A stretch of DNA of 64,000 nt from Basidiobolus meristosporus CBS 931.73 (GCA_002104905.1 MCFE01000048.1:1-64000); one strand, 5' to 3'; shown: positions 46,479 to 57,572, counted from the first letter of the stretch. The notes: generated by a model from the sequence alone, not told the origin. A program made the numbers and translations.

Positions 46479-47960
46479 ATGGACAAATACATCGTTGAGA
46501 ATATCACTGGTCAACAGCATCGGATAGACGGGTGCCGCGGGGGCATCCCTGCCCAGTTGCTAAGCTGGAACGCGAACCGGGTGCAGTGCAGCCAACTTTA
46601 TCCAAACAGACAATGGAGGGCCCGGTCAGCCAGCAACCTTGATGAGCTACTGGAGTCGGGAACCCTTTCGTCGAGGGAGAGCCTGTCAGAGGCCATGGAT
46701 CCCTACGCCAGACACGTCACCCTAACCACCCGGCTTGCCAACACCCTTCTTCTCCACGACTACCTACTGCTGCTGTGCAAGGCAATGATCACTTTTGGCT
46801 CTCCAGCCCACCGACTGGAGCAGAACCTCGACGAAACCTCCAAGGTGCTAAACCTGAATTCGACCATAGCGTACATGCCGGGCGTGACGTTCATTTCTTT
46901 CTGGGACCCTTGCACGCATACGAGCGACACGCACATCATCAAAGCCAGGGATGGGTATCACATGAATAAGCTAGAGCAGACCTACATCATATCCAAGCAG
47001 GTGATAGAGAAGCAAATAAAGCTAAAGGACGCATACGCCTCGCTGGAGAACTTGCTCACCTCACCACCGACGTGGCCGTGGTGGGTGAAGCTGCTGAACT
47101 ACCCACTGTGTTCCTTCTGCATGACCCCCTCCTTGTTCCAAGGAGGCTGGCTGGATGCTGTTGCTGGGGCCGGGCTCAGCTTTGTGGTGGGGTTGTTGGC
47201 CTTGCTGTCAAAGAAGATCTACAGTTACAACAGCGTATTCGAACTCTCGGCCGCGATCCTGTGCGCATTTATCGCCACCGCGCTGCACAGGCACATTTGC
47301 TATTTGACCGTGGTGCTATCCTCTGTTGCTCTGCTTTTACCCGGGCTACAGCTGACCTCAGCAGTCCTGGAACTGGCCTCGAGGAACTCCATCTCCGGGG
47401 TGATACGCTTGGTCTACGCCTTGGTGTTGGCATTCATGCTGGGGTTTGGGCTCAACATCGGGTCACAGGCGTGGAGTGCATTCGATCCGGGAGCGCTGGA
47501 GCGTGAGACCTGCACGCCCATCAGCTCCTTCTGGGACCTGTTGTTGATCCCGTTGTTGGCAGTCGGTTACTGTATATCGCTCAATGCCGGTGTCAGGCAA
47601 TGGCCGCCTATGCTTACCCTCACCTTCATGGGCTACGTGGTTTCCTATTTCACTTCCCAGGTGATGGATGTCACCATCTCCGCGGCCATCTCCTCATTTG
47701 CCGTTGCCCTGGTGGGGAACGCGTACGCCCGTATCACCAATCGGTTTGCCTTTGGGCCAGTGCTGGCGGCGGTGATGATACTTGTCCCTGGGAGCTTGGG
47801 GGTCAAAGGATTCTTGCAAGCATTCGGCAACAACGGCGATGGGTTGTCGGTCGCTTTTCAGATGGTGATGGTGGGCCTCAGCATCGCCATGGGACTGTTC
47901 GTGGCTTCGTTGATGGTGTATCCGCAAGGGAAGAGGCGGACCACGCTGATCATGTTTTGA
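46479..47960 (+). CDS. PRM10/ThrE-like membrane transporter (DUF1212 family)
   Basis: The single exon encodes 493 residues. The soluble domain (residues about 75-205) contains CKAMITFGSPAHRLEQNL and MPGVTFISF, typical of the ThrE/DUF1212 N-terminal domain. About ten hydrophobic helices follow from residue 220, in two halves. The motif FVVGLLALLSKKIYSYNSVFE is in the first half and LVPGSLGVKGF near the end of the second. Bacterial ThrE exports threonine, and yeast Prm10 is a pheromone-regulated membrane protein; the substrate here is unknown. An in-frame ATG at 46695 begins just before the conserved part, so the first 72 residues may not be translated. Confidence 0.85.
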   Translation: MDKYIVENITGQQHRIDGCRGGIPAQLLSWNANRVQCSQLYPNRQWRARSASNLDELLESGTLSSRESLSEAMDPYARHVTLTTRLANTLLLHDYLLLLCKAMITFGSPAHRLEQNLDETSKVLNLNSTIAYMPGVTFISFWDPCTHTSDTHIIKARDGYHMNKLEQTYIISKQVIEKQIKLKDAYASLENLLTSPPTWPWWVKLLNYPLCSFCMTPSLFQGGWLDAVAGAGLSFVVGLLALLSKKIYSYNSVFELSAAILCAFIATALHRHICYLTVVLSSVALLLPGLQLTSAVLELASRNSISGVIRLVYALVLAFMLGFGLNIGSQAWSAFDPGALERETCTPISSFWDLLLIPLLAVGYCISLNAGVRQWPPMLTLTFMGYVVSYFTSQVMDVTISAAISSFAVALVGNAYARITNRFAFGPVLAAVMILVPGSLGVKGFLQAFGNNGDGLSVAFQMVMVGLSIAMGLFVASLMVYPQGKRRTTLIMF

Positions 47961-48816
47961 TCACCCACCCAAGCCATCCACACCGTTCCCACATTCGCAC
48001 CGATGCGTGTTAATTTGTCAGGCTGGCCGTACGCCTCCCTGGTCGCTTCTCGCCAAGTGAATGCCCGCTGAACATCCCCTAGCGCTCGGATGGACGCGAT
48101 CGGCCGTGGCTGGGGTTGGCGCCGCACGCTCGTTTATGGCCATGGCGATGGAGAATCACATGGGAATTCTCCCTTTTCGGTGCCCCTCGCCTAACCAAAA
48201 AATAGCCTACCTGGCGAGCAGAGATTAGGGTTAGCCTCAAAGTTTCCCCTAAATCCCGAGCTTAACCCTAAATGCTGGATGGGCATCTACCGACGGATAC
48301 CAAAGCGCAACCCGATCCCGCGCAACCAGCGCGTCGGCGGATGCATGGACCCTTTCGAGTGCTTCTGTCGTCGCTTCAGACGGGCCAAACCGTGTGTAGG
48401 TCGTTGCAGATAGGAACGGCCGTCTCTTAAACAATTAAGCAGCTTCCATATTGTGTGAACTGCCACTTCCATAGAACGAAAACCCTCCTCTTCGCCTGCA
48501 TATGGATCCTTCCATATCTGGTCCGTCCGATCCGAAGCACGTATCTGCCACTCTGCCCTGGATCGGTGACGTCAACCCGGAATATATTTATTCTATCACT
48601 GGTGGTGAGGCAGCATCAGAGCAGCGTGCCTGACCGACCGTTGATTTTCGATCCCAAATCACTGGTCCGCGTCATCATGGGAGCATTGATAGTCCCGTTT
48701 TGTCGGGCTGATCCCAGGTGGCCAAAACACTCTGGGTGTGATGGGACAGTCAGGCGTCTGTCTGACGCTCATGTGTCTGATCGAGGGTGGTCTTGATGCG
48801 CACCACCCCCCACGCA
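47961..48816. other. intergenic with facing telomere-like motifs
   Basis: TTAGGGTTAG at about 48225-48234 faces CTTAACCCTAAA about 30 nt downstream, giving an inverted pair. No gene is recognised. The motif is also the known core site of TRF/Tbf1-type factors. Confidence 0.4.
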
Positions 48817-48825
48817 TATATAAAT
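48817..48825 (+). promoter_or_regulatory. TATA box of cyanase gene
   Basis: TATATAAAT lies 41-49 nt before the start codon at 48866. Confidence 0.55.
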
Positions 48826-48865
48826 CCCTTTCCTCCCGGACGAGGCCTACTCACCGGAGAACACT

Positions 48866-49709
48866 ATGGTGAGTTCCGCACGCATATCTCATCCCATCAT
48901 CCCCGGTCTTACCCTCTGCACTTTCCTCATAGGAAGTTAGAAGCAAGCTGCCACGTTACTGCTGCACCCTTTTCGATGCCAAAGAAAGCCTTGGGCTGAG
49001 GTATTCCCCCCAGTGAATGTCTGCACTTCCAGTCCCGCCCGCTCACTTTCTGTTCCATAGCTTCGAGGAGATTGGTAAGAAGATGGACCGCAATGAGGTC
49101 TGGGTGGCCGCGGTCTTCTACGGACAGGTAAATGGGCGGTTGAGCCTTCGTCTGCGAGACCCTTCCGGGTAACCTTGTTGCCGTTTGTAGGCGAAGCCCA
49201 CCGAGGAAGACATGAAGAAACTGGCGTCGGTGCTGCGACTCGCTGAGGCTCGACTCGTCGAGGAATCGATGCTGAGTTGGTTCCCAGACCGCGGAGGGTA
49301 TGTTCCTGTTTCACTTCGCCCCCACGCGTTATCTAGCTTCAGAAGCTAACCTACCCGCAGCCTGATGTCAGTTCCTCCCACAGATCCCACACTGTACAGA
49401 CTCTACGAGATTCTTCAAGTGTACGGCTATCCCTTGAAATCGGTCATCCACGAGAAGGTAAGTTGAGGCGCGGGTCGCCAGCGAATCCGAGACTAACGGT
49501 TACTCCTAGTTCGGGGATGGTATCATGAGTGCCATCGACTTCGAAACCAAGGTGGAAAAGGTATACCCGAATGTGATTTCCCACTTCTGATCTGGCTCCC
49601 AACAATAACATCACCCATGTTCTCTATCTGACAGGTCGAAAATCCGGGCGGCGGAGAACGAGTCAGGATCACCCTGGATGGTAAATTCTTGCCATATAAA
49701 ACCTTTTAA
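48866..49709 (+). CDS. cyanate hydratase (cyanase), 7 exons
   Basis: Exons 48866-48868, 48933-49000, 49061-49127, 49191-49297, 49361-49457, 49510-49560 and 49635-49709 encode 155 residues, the family length. Cyanase converts cyanate and bicarbonate to ammonia and CO2. The N-terminal helical part reads [19 protein letters not shown] and [15 protein letters not shown]. The C-terminal domain has the catalytic Arg and Glu in [11 protein letters not shown] and the catalytic Ser in [11 protein letters not shown], and ends GKFLPYKTF, close to the usual GKFLPYKKW. The first coding exon is only the ATG, followed directly by GTGAGT, and there is no later ATG that would keep the N-terminal domain. Confidence 0.93.
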
Positions 49710-50897
49710 ATAAATCCAACCTCCTTTATCGTACCCCAACTCTGCGAATCCGTGGTTGGCGCCCCCCCCTTTTCGCCTGTTGTCCGGTCGATGGAATTTC
49801 CGCCCACTGTGTGTTGGTCTTGACGTCGAGCGTGCACACTGGCTGGTGCTCTGGGGGATGGCAACTGGTCTGGGTGCCGTTCGCTTGCTCACGGGTCTCA
49901 AATCCAACGCGAACTTCGACATTCATAAATCCCCTTCAGAATCCCGGGGTCCCTGCCCCAGGATACCTTGGTTCTCACTCCCTGACTATTCCCAGAGAAG
50001 CCCTCCCAATCCCCGGGAGGAAGGGAGCGGAGTGCGTATCCTCTCTTTAGCGGGCTCGGGTATTTCTTCCAATTAGGAAAGACAGTCCTTAAGGTGTTTG
50101 GCAAATCCACCTGAGCGGTGGAGATACTGGATGTTCAGGAGTCTGTTGGCAACCCATGTATTCTGTATAGAAAAGCGTTGGATATTGTGTTGGTGTGGGT
50201 TGGAGACTTCCCAAGTATGGCTCAAATTAGTACCCCACCCAAGCGGGTGGCTCGTTAGGTATGGTAGCCTGGAACGAGTGTACCAGAACAGGCGAATATC
50301 CCATCATTCTTTATGAAGGAACTGGTAGGCCATATACGTGGTCCCAACCATCCCTTAAGCGTCATGTATTTCTTGCTCATCTGCCTTATCTGATTGTCTT
50401 GCACACCGGGGATTAATGGGGGAATTTCCACGGTCCCCAGCTTGGTATTTTCCCCAAGGTAGGGTTCAAATAGGTTGTACAGCACCAAATCAGGCATCTC
50501 CCCCCTTGGATCCGCTTTCCTAAATCCCTGGTATGGAATTGGATTGGGCAGACAATCAGGTGCTAAACTAACCACTGTCTAGCATCCCCATTGAACCAGG
50601 GGACAGGACTGGAATGCATCAAGCTGTTGAAGGGAGCTATTGACTGTATGCTCCCAATTGCCGGTGAAAGTGGTTGGAGAGAGTTTGGAAGTGGTTTGAG
50701 GCAATCAGAAGTATGGGCTTGCAGATTTTCAGAACAGTGATACCATTGGGTAAAACTGGGTGCATATGCATTCTTTGAGAAACATCCTGGGATATTCTGT
50801 GCACAAAGTGTGAGGACTTCTGTACATGCTTGAGTAAAGGTTGTAGTAATACACTCTAAGCAGATGACAACTTTTCAATCAGCTCTGGACCACAGCA
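49710..50897. other. transition to repeat-rich DNA; unassigned
   Basis: A 106-codon minus-strand frame (50255-50575) looks protein-like, with GFRKADPRGEMPDLVLYNLF, but matches no family I know and may be a fragment. The stretch 49750-50060 is GC-rich with short C and G runs. After about 50.6 kb the base composition turns AT-rich and only retroelements follow. Confidence 0.35.
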
Positions 50898-50954
50898 TCA
50901 TAATCTTATCAAGACAATGTCCACATGCTAGCCCTTGGAATTTATCTGGATTAC
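50898..50954 (+). repeat. left flanking direct repeat of the copia element
   Basis: About 57 nt, ending GGATTAC directly before the 5' LTR. An imperfect copy (56649-56706) follows the 3' LTR in the same orientation. Confidence 0.7.
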
Positions 50955-51284
50955 TGTGGTAAATTTGTAATTCCACCTAAATATTCACCTAACTTGGTCA
51001 CTTACATCATTACCTTAAAATCCTAGAGAATACTGACCAAATTCCTTGTTGGGATTTACTTAGAATATTTGCCCAGAACATGGAAATTAGTTAAGTTGTC
51101 CAAACAGCCCCAAACTTTGCACACATGTTCTTGGGACCTTTTTTAACCTATTCTACATGTTTGTTATGCCAAGACCATGTAAAAGTATAAATACTACTTT
51201 GACATTCTATAAATCATTAAGTAAAAACCACATAATCTACTTGTCCTCCCAATCACTTCCAATATCTCCAAGACTCTTACAACA
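50955..51284 (+). repeat. copia 5' LTR
   Basis: Begins TGTGGTAAATTTG (relatives begin TGTTGTA) and ends CTCTTACAACA. A TATA-like AGTATAAATACTAC lies near 51184. Confidence 0.8.
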
Positions 51285-51296
51285 GGTTATGAGCCC
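51285..51296 (+). promoter_or_regulatory. copia primer-binding site matching initiator tRNA-Met anticodon arm
   Basis: GGTTATGAGCCC directly follows the LTR. It is the complement of GGGCTCATAACC, the anticodon arm of eukaryotic initiator tRNA-Met. Drosophila copia is known to prime from an internal cleavage site of that tRNA. Confidence 0.75.
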
Positions 51297-51300
51297 TGAG

Positions 51301-52200
51301 CTGTCACTCTCTGCAATGTCTACCACTGCTATTACTGGAATTTTTCCCTCTGCTGAAAAGTTGGATGGATCTAACTACAAAGTGTGGAAGGAGAAGATGA
51401 AGATGCTGCTACAAGAAAGAGGCCATTGGGATATTGTTATGGGAGAGGCAGCCTTGAAGTAGCAGAAGAAAGAACAAAGTGCCATTAACTGCATTTGCCT
51501 TAATGTTAAGGACAAATTGCTAATTCAATGCTCAAGAGCAAAAACAGCAAAGAATGCCTGGAAGGCATTAGAAGACACCTACCAGTCATGTTCAGCTGCT
51601 AAGAAAATGTATTTGAGACAAAAATTCTTTACTACAAAGTTGCAGCCAGGAGAAGAAATGAAAAATCTAATTAACAAAATTACCCTGCTAGTAGATGAAA
51701 TGGAATCTGTGGGTGTACCAACTACTGATGAGTATGTGATTGTTACCATCCTGAATAGCCTGACAGATGAGTTTTAGGGCCTTGTATCAGCCCTAGAGTC
51801 CAGAACTGAAGATTTGACCTTAAATTATATATTTGGAAGGCTCCTGGATGAAGAATTAAGAAAATCAAGTGCCAATAAGAAGGAAGAAGAAAATGCTTAA
51901 ATAAGCAATGATAACCAACAAAGGAGGTACCCAAGACCCTACAAAGGCAACAGCAACCTGTTTTGCAACTACTGCAAAAGGAAAGGACACACATCAGACT
52001 GGTGCCTCAAAAAGAGGGATAATCAGCAAAAGAAGCCCAAATATGGAAATGCTGCAACAACTGAAGAGAGACCATTCATATCTGCACTAAATATGACCAC
52101 AAACAAGGATTCTCAAATGTGGTATATTGACTCTGGAGCATCTCAACACTTAACACACCAAAAAGAGCTTTTTGCCCAATATCAAGAGATTCCAAGTATG
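51301..52200 (+). pseudogene. copia gag and protease region
   Basis: Gag reads LDGSNYKVWKEKMKMLL and a UBN2-like core, with in-frame stops at about 51460, 51776 and 51898. A CCHC zinc knuckle (CNYC, then HTSDWC) occupies 51964-52005. The protease active site WYIDSGASQHLT ends at 52150, just before the inserted LTR. Gag packages the RNA; the protease matures the polyprotein. Confidence 0.85.
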
Positions 52201-52536
52201 TGTTGTAAGAATCCTGGAGATATTGGAAGTGAGTGGGATAACAAGTAGATTATGTGGTTTTCACTTAGTGATTTATTGAATGTAAAGTAGTATTTATACT
52301 TTTACATGATCTTGGCATAACAAACACAAAGAAAAGGCTAAAGAAGATCCCAAGAATATGTGTGCAAAGTTTGGGGCTGTTTGGACAACTTTAAGAATTT
52401 TCATGTTCTGGGTACCTGGTATTTTGGTGAAAATATTCCTAGTAAATCCCAACAAGAAATTTGGTCAGTATTCTCTAGGATTTGAAGGTAATGATCTAAG
52501 TGACTAAGTTAGGTGGAATTACTAATTTTTACAACA
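52201..52536 (-). repeat. solo LTR of the same copia family, inverted, inside the protease/integrase boundary
   Basis: The reverse complement of the element's own LTR type, from TGTTGTAAG to TTACAACA. It separates the protease motif from a downstream GDNRTLDAVGEG piece. The flanking 5-mers (GTATG and TTAAG) do not match. Confidence 0.85.
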
Positions 52537-53690
52537 TTAAGAAGGTTTTCATGGGTGACAATAGAACACTTGATGCAGTGGGAGAAGGAACTATCCAACT
52601 AAACCTAAGAAGCAGAGAAGGAGGCCATCCACAGACCTTTAAAGAAGTACTCTATGTACCAGAGATAGCCAAGAACCTACTCTCTGTAAGCAAGGCCACA
52701 GCAGAAGGACTCAGTTTCATGTCATCAGATCATTGATAAAAATGGTGCCCATATTGCTTTGAGTATCAGAGATCAGAATCTATACAGGTTGACTTATATT
52801 CCATCATATCTGGAAGCCAATATAAGTAACTTAAATGAAGAAACACCCATGACTTGGCACAGGAGATTTGGGCACATCAATTTTGATTATTTGCGCAAAA
52901 TGATTGAAGATCAGCTAATTTCTGGAGTAAAAACTGATCTCCCAGCTAATTTGGAGCACTGTGAAGCCTGCATATATTAGAAACAAGCCAGACAACCATT
53001 CAAGAGCTCTGGGTTAATCAAAACTAAGAAAAAATTAGATCCAATTCACCCAGATCTCTGTGGACCTATGCAAAAATTTATCCTCAGGTGGGATGAAGTA
53101 TTTAATCACTTTTATTGATGATTATACAAGACACATGTGAGTTTACTTCATGGAGAGAAAGAAAGAAGCTCTGTCTAATCTCAGGGAGCTCAAAGCCATG
53201 GCAAAGAGAAAAACTGGTGAAAAAATCAAGAAAATACACGCTGACAATGGTTGAGTATATACCTCTATACTGTTCATCCACTTCTGCAAAATTCATGGGA
53301 TAAAGCAAGAGGCTACTGTACCATGCTCCCCACAGCAAAATGGAGTAGCAGAATGTGCTAACGGATCAATAATTGATATGGCAAGATCTATGATCAATAA
53401 TCAAAAATTATCCTATGATTTTTGGGTGGAATCAGTTGCCACTGATGTATACCTTAAAAATAGGAGTTATAACAGAATACTTCAAGATTCTACTCCATTT
53501 TGAGCATGGTATGGATACAAACCAAGTGCAGAACATCTAAGAATATTTGGGTGTACAGCATATGCCAAGAAACTGCCCAGATATCAGTCAAGATTTGAGC
53601 CAAAAAGTGTAAAATGCATATTTTTGGGCTACTACAATCAGAGTAAAGCATACAGACTCTACAATGCCAAAGCAAAGAAGCTAATCAAGT
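52537..53690 (+). pseudogene. copia integrase region
   Basis: The zinc-binding N-domain shows WHRRFGHINFDYLRKM and CEACIY at 52849-52980. The DDE core follows with HPDLCGP, HADNG and a Glu in the NGVAE segment near 53350, then the conserved FGCTAYAKKLP. Stops at several Trp, Gln and Gly positions break the frame. The enzyme would insert the cDNA. Confidence 0.85.
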
Positions 53691-53989
53691 CCAGGGATGT
53701 ATTGTTTGATGAAAATTCAAATTTTTCACAAAAAATGACATCAGATGATGACAAAAATCCAATCTCAAGTCCACCAATTGTCAGGATTGCATCAGAGCAA
53801 AGCAATGAGTATTTTTTCACTCCAATGGACTCTACAACCATGCTTAAGCCTGTAGCAGTGCCCAGGAATATCCCAGAAGTGATCTTTCCAGCATCAAATG
53901 CCCGGAGATTCACTGGACAAGATTTAGCCCAATTTACTATATAAATGAGGGTACAAACTTAGCCTATGCCTATTCAGTCCATACTGATG

Positions 53990-56123
53990 AACCCCAGACT
54001 ATAAAAGAGGCCCTAAATAGCCCTCAGACAAAGTTTTGGAGATCTGCTATGACTGAAGAATATCAGGCCCTGATGGAAAATCAAACTTGGGACTTGGTCA
54101 AGTTACCAATCAACCAAAGATTAATTGGATGCAGATGGGTCTTCAAGACAAAATACAAGGTTGATGATACACCGGTGTGGTAGGGTAAACATACCTCCCA
54201 CAGACAAGTTTATTCATATAGTCATTATGATATACTTATCCATATTTTATCTTATCAGTATTATCCCATTCTTCTTTTGCCCATATTAGCAGTATTATCC
54301 CCATATGATGTTTACCCTGATTAGTTATTAGCATTAGTTATCCCAGATGTTATTCAGCTTTGTGATCAGTAGATGTATCTATATAAGGCAAGTACCCGCG
54401 TCAGTACCCGTGACACATGACCTAGGTCAGTGTTACCATCTCTACCATTTCAATACCATATATGGTATTTCTATGTTGCACAGGTTTCAGACTACTGATT
54501 CCTGATTGGTTGAGAGTGCTGTGCCTTTTAGAACCTTCCAGGACATTCTTGGCATATTTTTAGCTCATAGTGATGTCAACAAGAATTCCACTGATACCTA
54601 GAATCTTCTAGAACCTTGTCATTAGTAATCACTTGGCAATCAGGAAAAGTATTTAAGGGAAAGCAATCCCTCATCAATAAATCATCCCTTCTATCAGTAA
54701 CACTTCTACCTTATTGATTAGCAGTTGATCACTGCACCTGCCTTCAACAGTACATCTCAGACCTGCCATCAAGGAGCTTTTCAGGGTAGTGCACAAGACA
54801 CACAGAGGCCTTTGGAGACACTTGGAGCACCTAGGAAGCTAGAGAAGCAGGAGCTTTTACCATAGTGACATATTGACAAAGACACCAGCAGTTTAGACAC
54901 AGAGGTTATTGCACCCATCAGACACCTCACACACCTTGAGTTGTGTAGCTTCTCCCAGGAGTACCTCTACACCACCACACCGGTAGCCAAGTTTAATTCC
55001 ATTAGATTAATATTGGTTATTGCAGCCAAATACAGGTTTTTATTCATCAAATGGATGTAAAAACTGCATTTTTGAATGAAAAACTTGATGAGGACAAGTG
55101 TATGGACCAGCCTGATGGGTTTGCTGACCAAGATGAACCCCATTTGGTCTACAAGCTTTAAAAGTCACTCTATGGTCTCAAACAATCACCAAGAGTCTGG
55201 AATTGCATGATAGATCCTTATTTGGAATCTTTGAGTTTCAAGAGGAGTAATGCTGACTACAGTATGTACTATAAGCCAGATAGTGCAAATCCAGCTCTAT
55301 TAGCTCTATATGTGGATGATCTTATCATAGCCACCAATAACCTAGAAACATTGGAAGAGACTAAAATACAGCTTCTCTAAGAAGTTCAAGAGGCCCAATT
55401 TAGGAGAACTCAGTTACTACTTAGGGATCAAGATCCCCATAGACAGAAGTACACAGAATATTACCCTACGCCAATCCAAGTATATTCAGGATATGCTGAA
55501 GAAGTACAAAATAGAAAACTGTAAACTGGCAGCTGCCCCAATGGAGACAAACCTTGACTTGATTGAAACTCAACCAAATCAAGAGAGCTTGATGCCATCT
55601 GAAAGCCCTGACTTTCCTTATCAATCAATGGTTGGCAGTCTGATGTATACTAATCTTGGAACACATCCAGATATCTCATGTTTAGTGGGAGTTGTCAGCT
55701 AGCATAATCAACACTACAGATCTGATCATATGGCTGCAGTTAATCAGATTTTTAGATACCTAAAGGAACTGCTGATATCTGCTTAAGATACACTTATAAG
55801 GACTCAGAACATGATCTTGTGGGATACTCTGATGCTGATTGAGGATAAAACTTAGACAACACAAGATCCACCACAGGAAACACCTATTTTACTGTAAAGG
55901 AGCAATTTCATGGAATTCAAGAAAGCAACCAACTGTAGCACTTTCCACCACAGAGGCAGGGCATATGGCAGCCTGTGAAGCTACAAAAGAAGCAATGTGG
56001 TTAAGAAAGCTTCTTACAGATTTAGGCCTATGTCAAAAAACACCTATTACTTTATTTCAAGATAATCAAGGATGTATACAATTAGGTAGAAATCCAGCTT
56101 TTCATGCTAGAATAAGCACATAG
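53990..56123 (+). pseudogene. copia reverse transcriptase and RNase H
   Basis: Pieces WRSAMTEEYQALMENQTWDL and CRWVFKTKYKVD come before the solo LTR at 54176. DVKTAFLNEKL, KSLYGLKQSPRVWN and the catalytic YVDDLII follow it. RNase H shows SWNSRKQPTVALSTTEAGHMA and LFQDNQGCIQLGRNPAFHAR. Several stops are present. Confidence 0.85.
54176..54979 (+). repeat. 804-bp solo LTR of a different family, flanked by CCGG
   Basis: It starts TGTGGTAGGG and ends CACCACCACA, a TG...CA pair with short inverted ends. The 4-bp CCGG at 54172-54175 is repeated at 54980-54983, so this is a recognisable target-site duplication. Flanking frames rejoin as reverse transcriptase. Orientation is taken from a TATA-like GTATTTAAGG and an AATAAA near 54680. 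It shares no visible sequence with the copia LTR. Confidence 0.85.
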
Positions 56124-56288
56124 ATATTAGACATCATTACATATGTGAAGCTATAGAGAATAGCTTAGTTAGCTTGGTTTAATGTCCTTCCGATGAAATG
56201 ATTGCAGACATATGTACCAAACCATTAGCTAGAAACAAGTCTGAATATCATAGGTCAAAATTAGAACTAGTCAGCATGAGCATTTAGC

Positions 56289-56298
56289 TGAGTGGGAG
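56289..56298 (+). other. copia polypurine tract
   Basis: GAGTGGGAG directly before the 3' LTR fits plus-strand priming. Confidence 0.6.
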
Positions 56299-56648
56299 TG
56301 TTGTAGAAGTTTGCAATTCCACCTAAATATTAACCTAACTTAGTCACTTGGATCACTACCTTCAAGGCCTAGAGAATACTGACCAAATTCCTTGTTGGGA
56401 TTTACTAAGAATATTTTCACCAAAATACCAGTTACCCAGAACATGAAGATTCACAAAGTTGTCCAAATAGCCCCAAACTTTGCACACATGCTGTTGGGAC
56501 CATCCTTAGCCTATTCTATGTGTTTGTTATGCCAATATCATGTAAAAGTATAAATACTACTTTTACATTCAATAAGTCATTAAGTGAAAACCACTTAATC
56601 TACTTGTCCTCCCAAATCACTCCCAATATATCCAATACTCTTACAACA
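56299..56648 (+). repeat. copia 3' LTR
   Basis: 350 bp from TGTTGTAGAAG to CTTACAACA. It aligns along its whole length with the 5' LTR but with many substitutions and small gaps, so the insertion is old. Confidence 0.85.
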
Positions 56649-56706
56649 TCATAGTCCTATCAAGAAAATGTCCACATGCTAGCACCTTTGAATTTATTAG
56701 GATTAC
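56649..56706 (+). repeat. right flanking direct repeat of the copia element
   Basis: Imperfect copy of 50898-50954, both ending GGATTAC. Far longer than the 5-bp duplication made by copia integrases. Confidence 0.7.
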
Positions 56707-56869
56707 TACATTTGATCTGTTGTAAGCTTGGTGATTATGCCTGAATGCTTGATTGGTTTAGTTGCTTTGCCTCTAGTTCATGAAGCTTGATGATTTTTGC
56801 CTGGATATTTGTTGATTTGCTGTGGATATTTTCATCAGAATAAAATGCACCTAAAATGGGAGAATTCCC

Positions 56870-57216
56870 TGTTGTAAGAGTTTTGGAGATGTTGGTGGTG
56901 ATTGGGGGAACAAGTAGAATATGTGACTTCCACTTTATGGCTTATTGAGTGAAATAGTAGCTTTCATACTTACAAATGATCTTGGCAAAGCAGATGTAAA
57001 GAATATGCTTAGCAAGGTCCCAAGAACATGTGAGCAAAGTTTGGGGTGGCTTGAACAACTCATCAAATTGTCATGGCGTGGGTACCTGATATTTTGGTGA
57101 GAATATTCAAGGTAAATTCCAACAAGGAGTTTACTCAACACTCCTTGAGATTTATAGGTGATGCACAGGGTGGCTAAGTTAGGTGAATTTTTTGGAGCAA
57201 TCACCAGCTTCTACAA
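56870..57216 (-). repeat. solo LTR of the copia family, inverted
   Basis: Reverse complement of the LTR, from TGTTGTAAGAG to about CTTCTACAA. No internal element sequence is attached. Confidence 0.8.
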
Positions 57217-57435
57217 TGCTTTACACATCTAGCCAGATGAAGTAGAGAATGGATAAACTAGTGGAAGAGATTGATGCATTCAACCTTATGCTTGTTGTAT
57301 AGCCACTTGAATCAAGTTGCAAACTCCTTGCATAGAAGTTATAGATATGTTAAATTGGCATTGTTGATCTGCTTCTTGATAAATGTTCCTACTATGTCAA
57401 CATATAACTCTCAATGCTTCTAATGCACTCTGAGT

Positions 57436-57535
57436 CTTGGAGATAATGGAAGTGATTGGGAGAACAAGTAGAATATGAGGCCTTTGTCCAATGATTTATT
57501 GAATCTAAAAGTAGTATTAATACTTTTACAAGGTT
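57436..57535 (-). repeat. LTR fragment of the copia family, inverted
   Basis: The LTR's terminal 100 nt (TTGGAGATAATGGAAGTGATTGG to about TACTTTTACA in this orientation) is present and the rest is missing. Confidence 0.7.
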
Positions 57536-57572
57536 TTGTGCATCAACATTTAAAACTTGGCCAATTTCACTC

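Larger units (their letters stand above)
50955..56648 (+). mobile_element. degenerate Ty1/copia retrotransposon with nested solo LTRs
   Basis: The order LTR, primer site, gag-protease, integrase, reverse transcriptase, RNase H, polypurine tract, LTR defines a copia element. The coding frame is broken by many stops, mostly explainable as C-to-T or G-to-A changes. Two solo LTRs of other insertions interrupt it (52201-52536 and 54176-54979). Removing them leaves about 4.5 kb, a normal copia length. It cannot move on its own. Confidence 0.9.

Noticed and set aside
42116-47506. long antisense ORFs inside G-alpha, PRM10-like and xanthine dehydrogenase genes
   Set aside because: No motifs, explained by the coding strand opposite.
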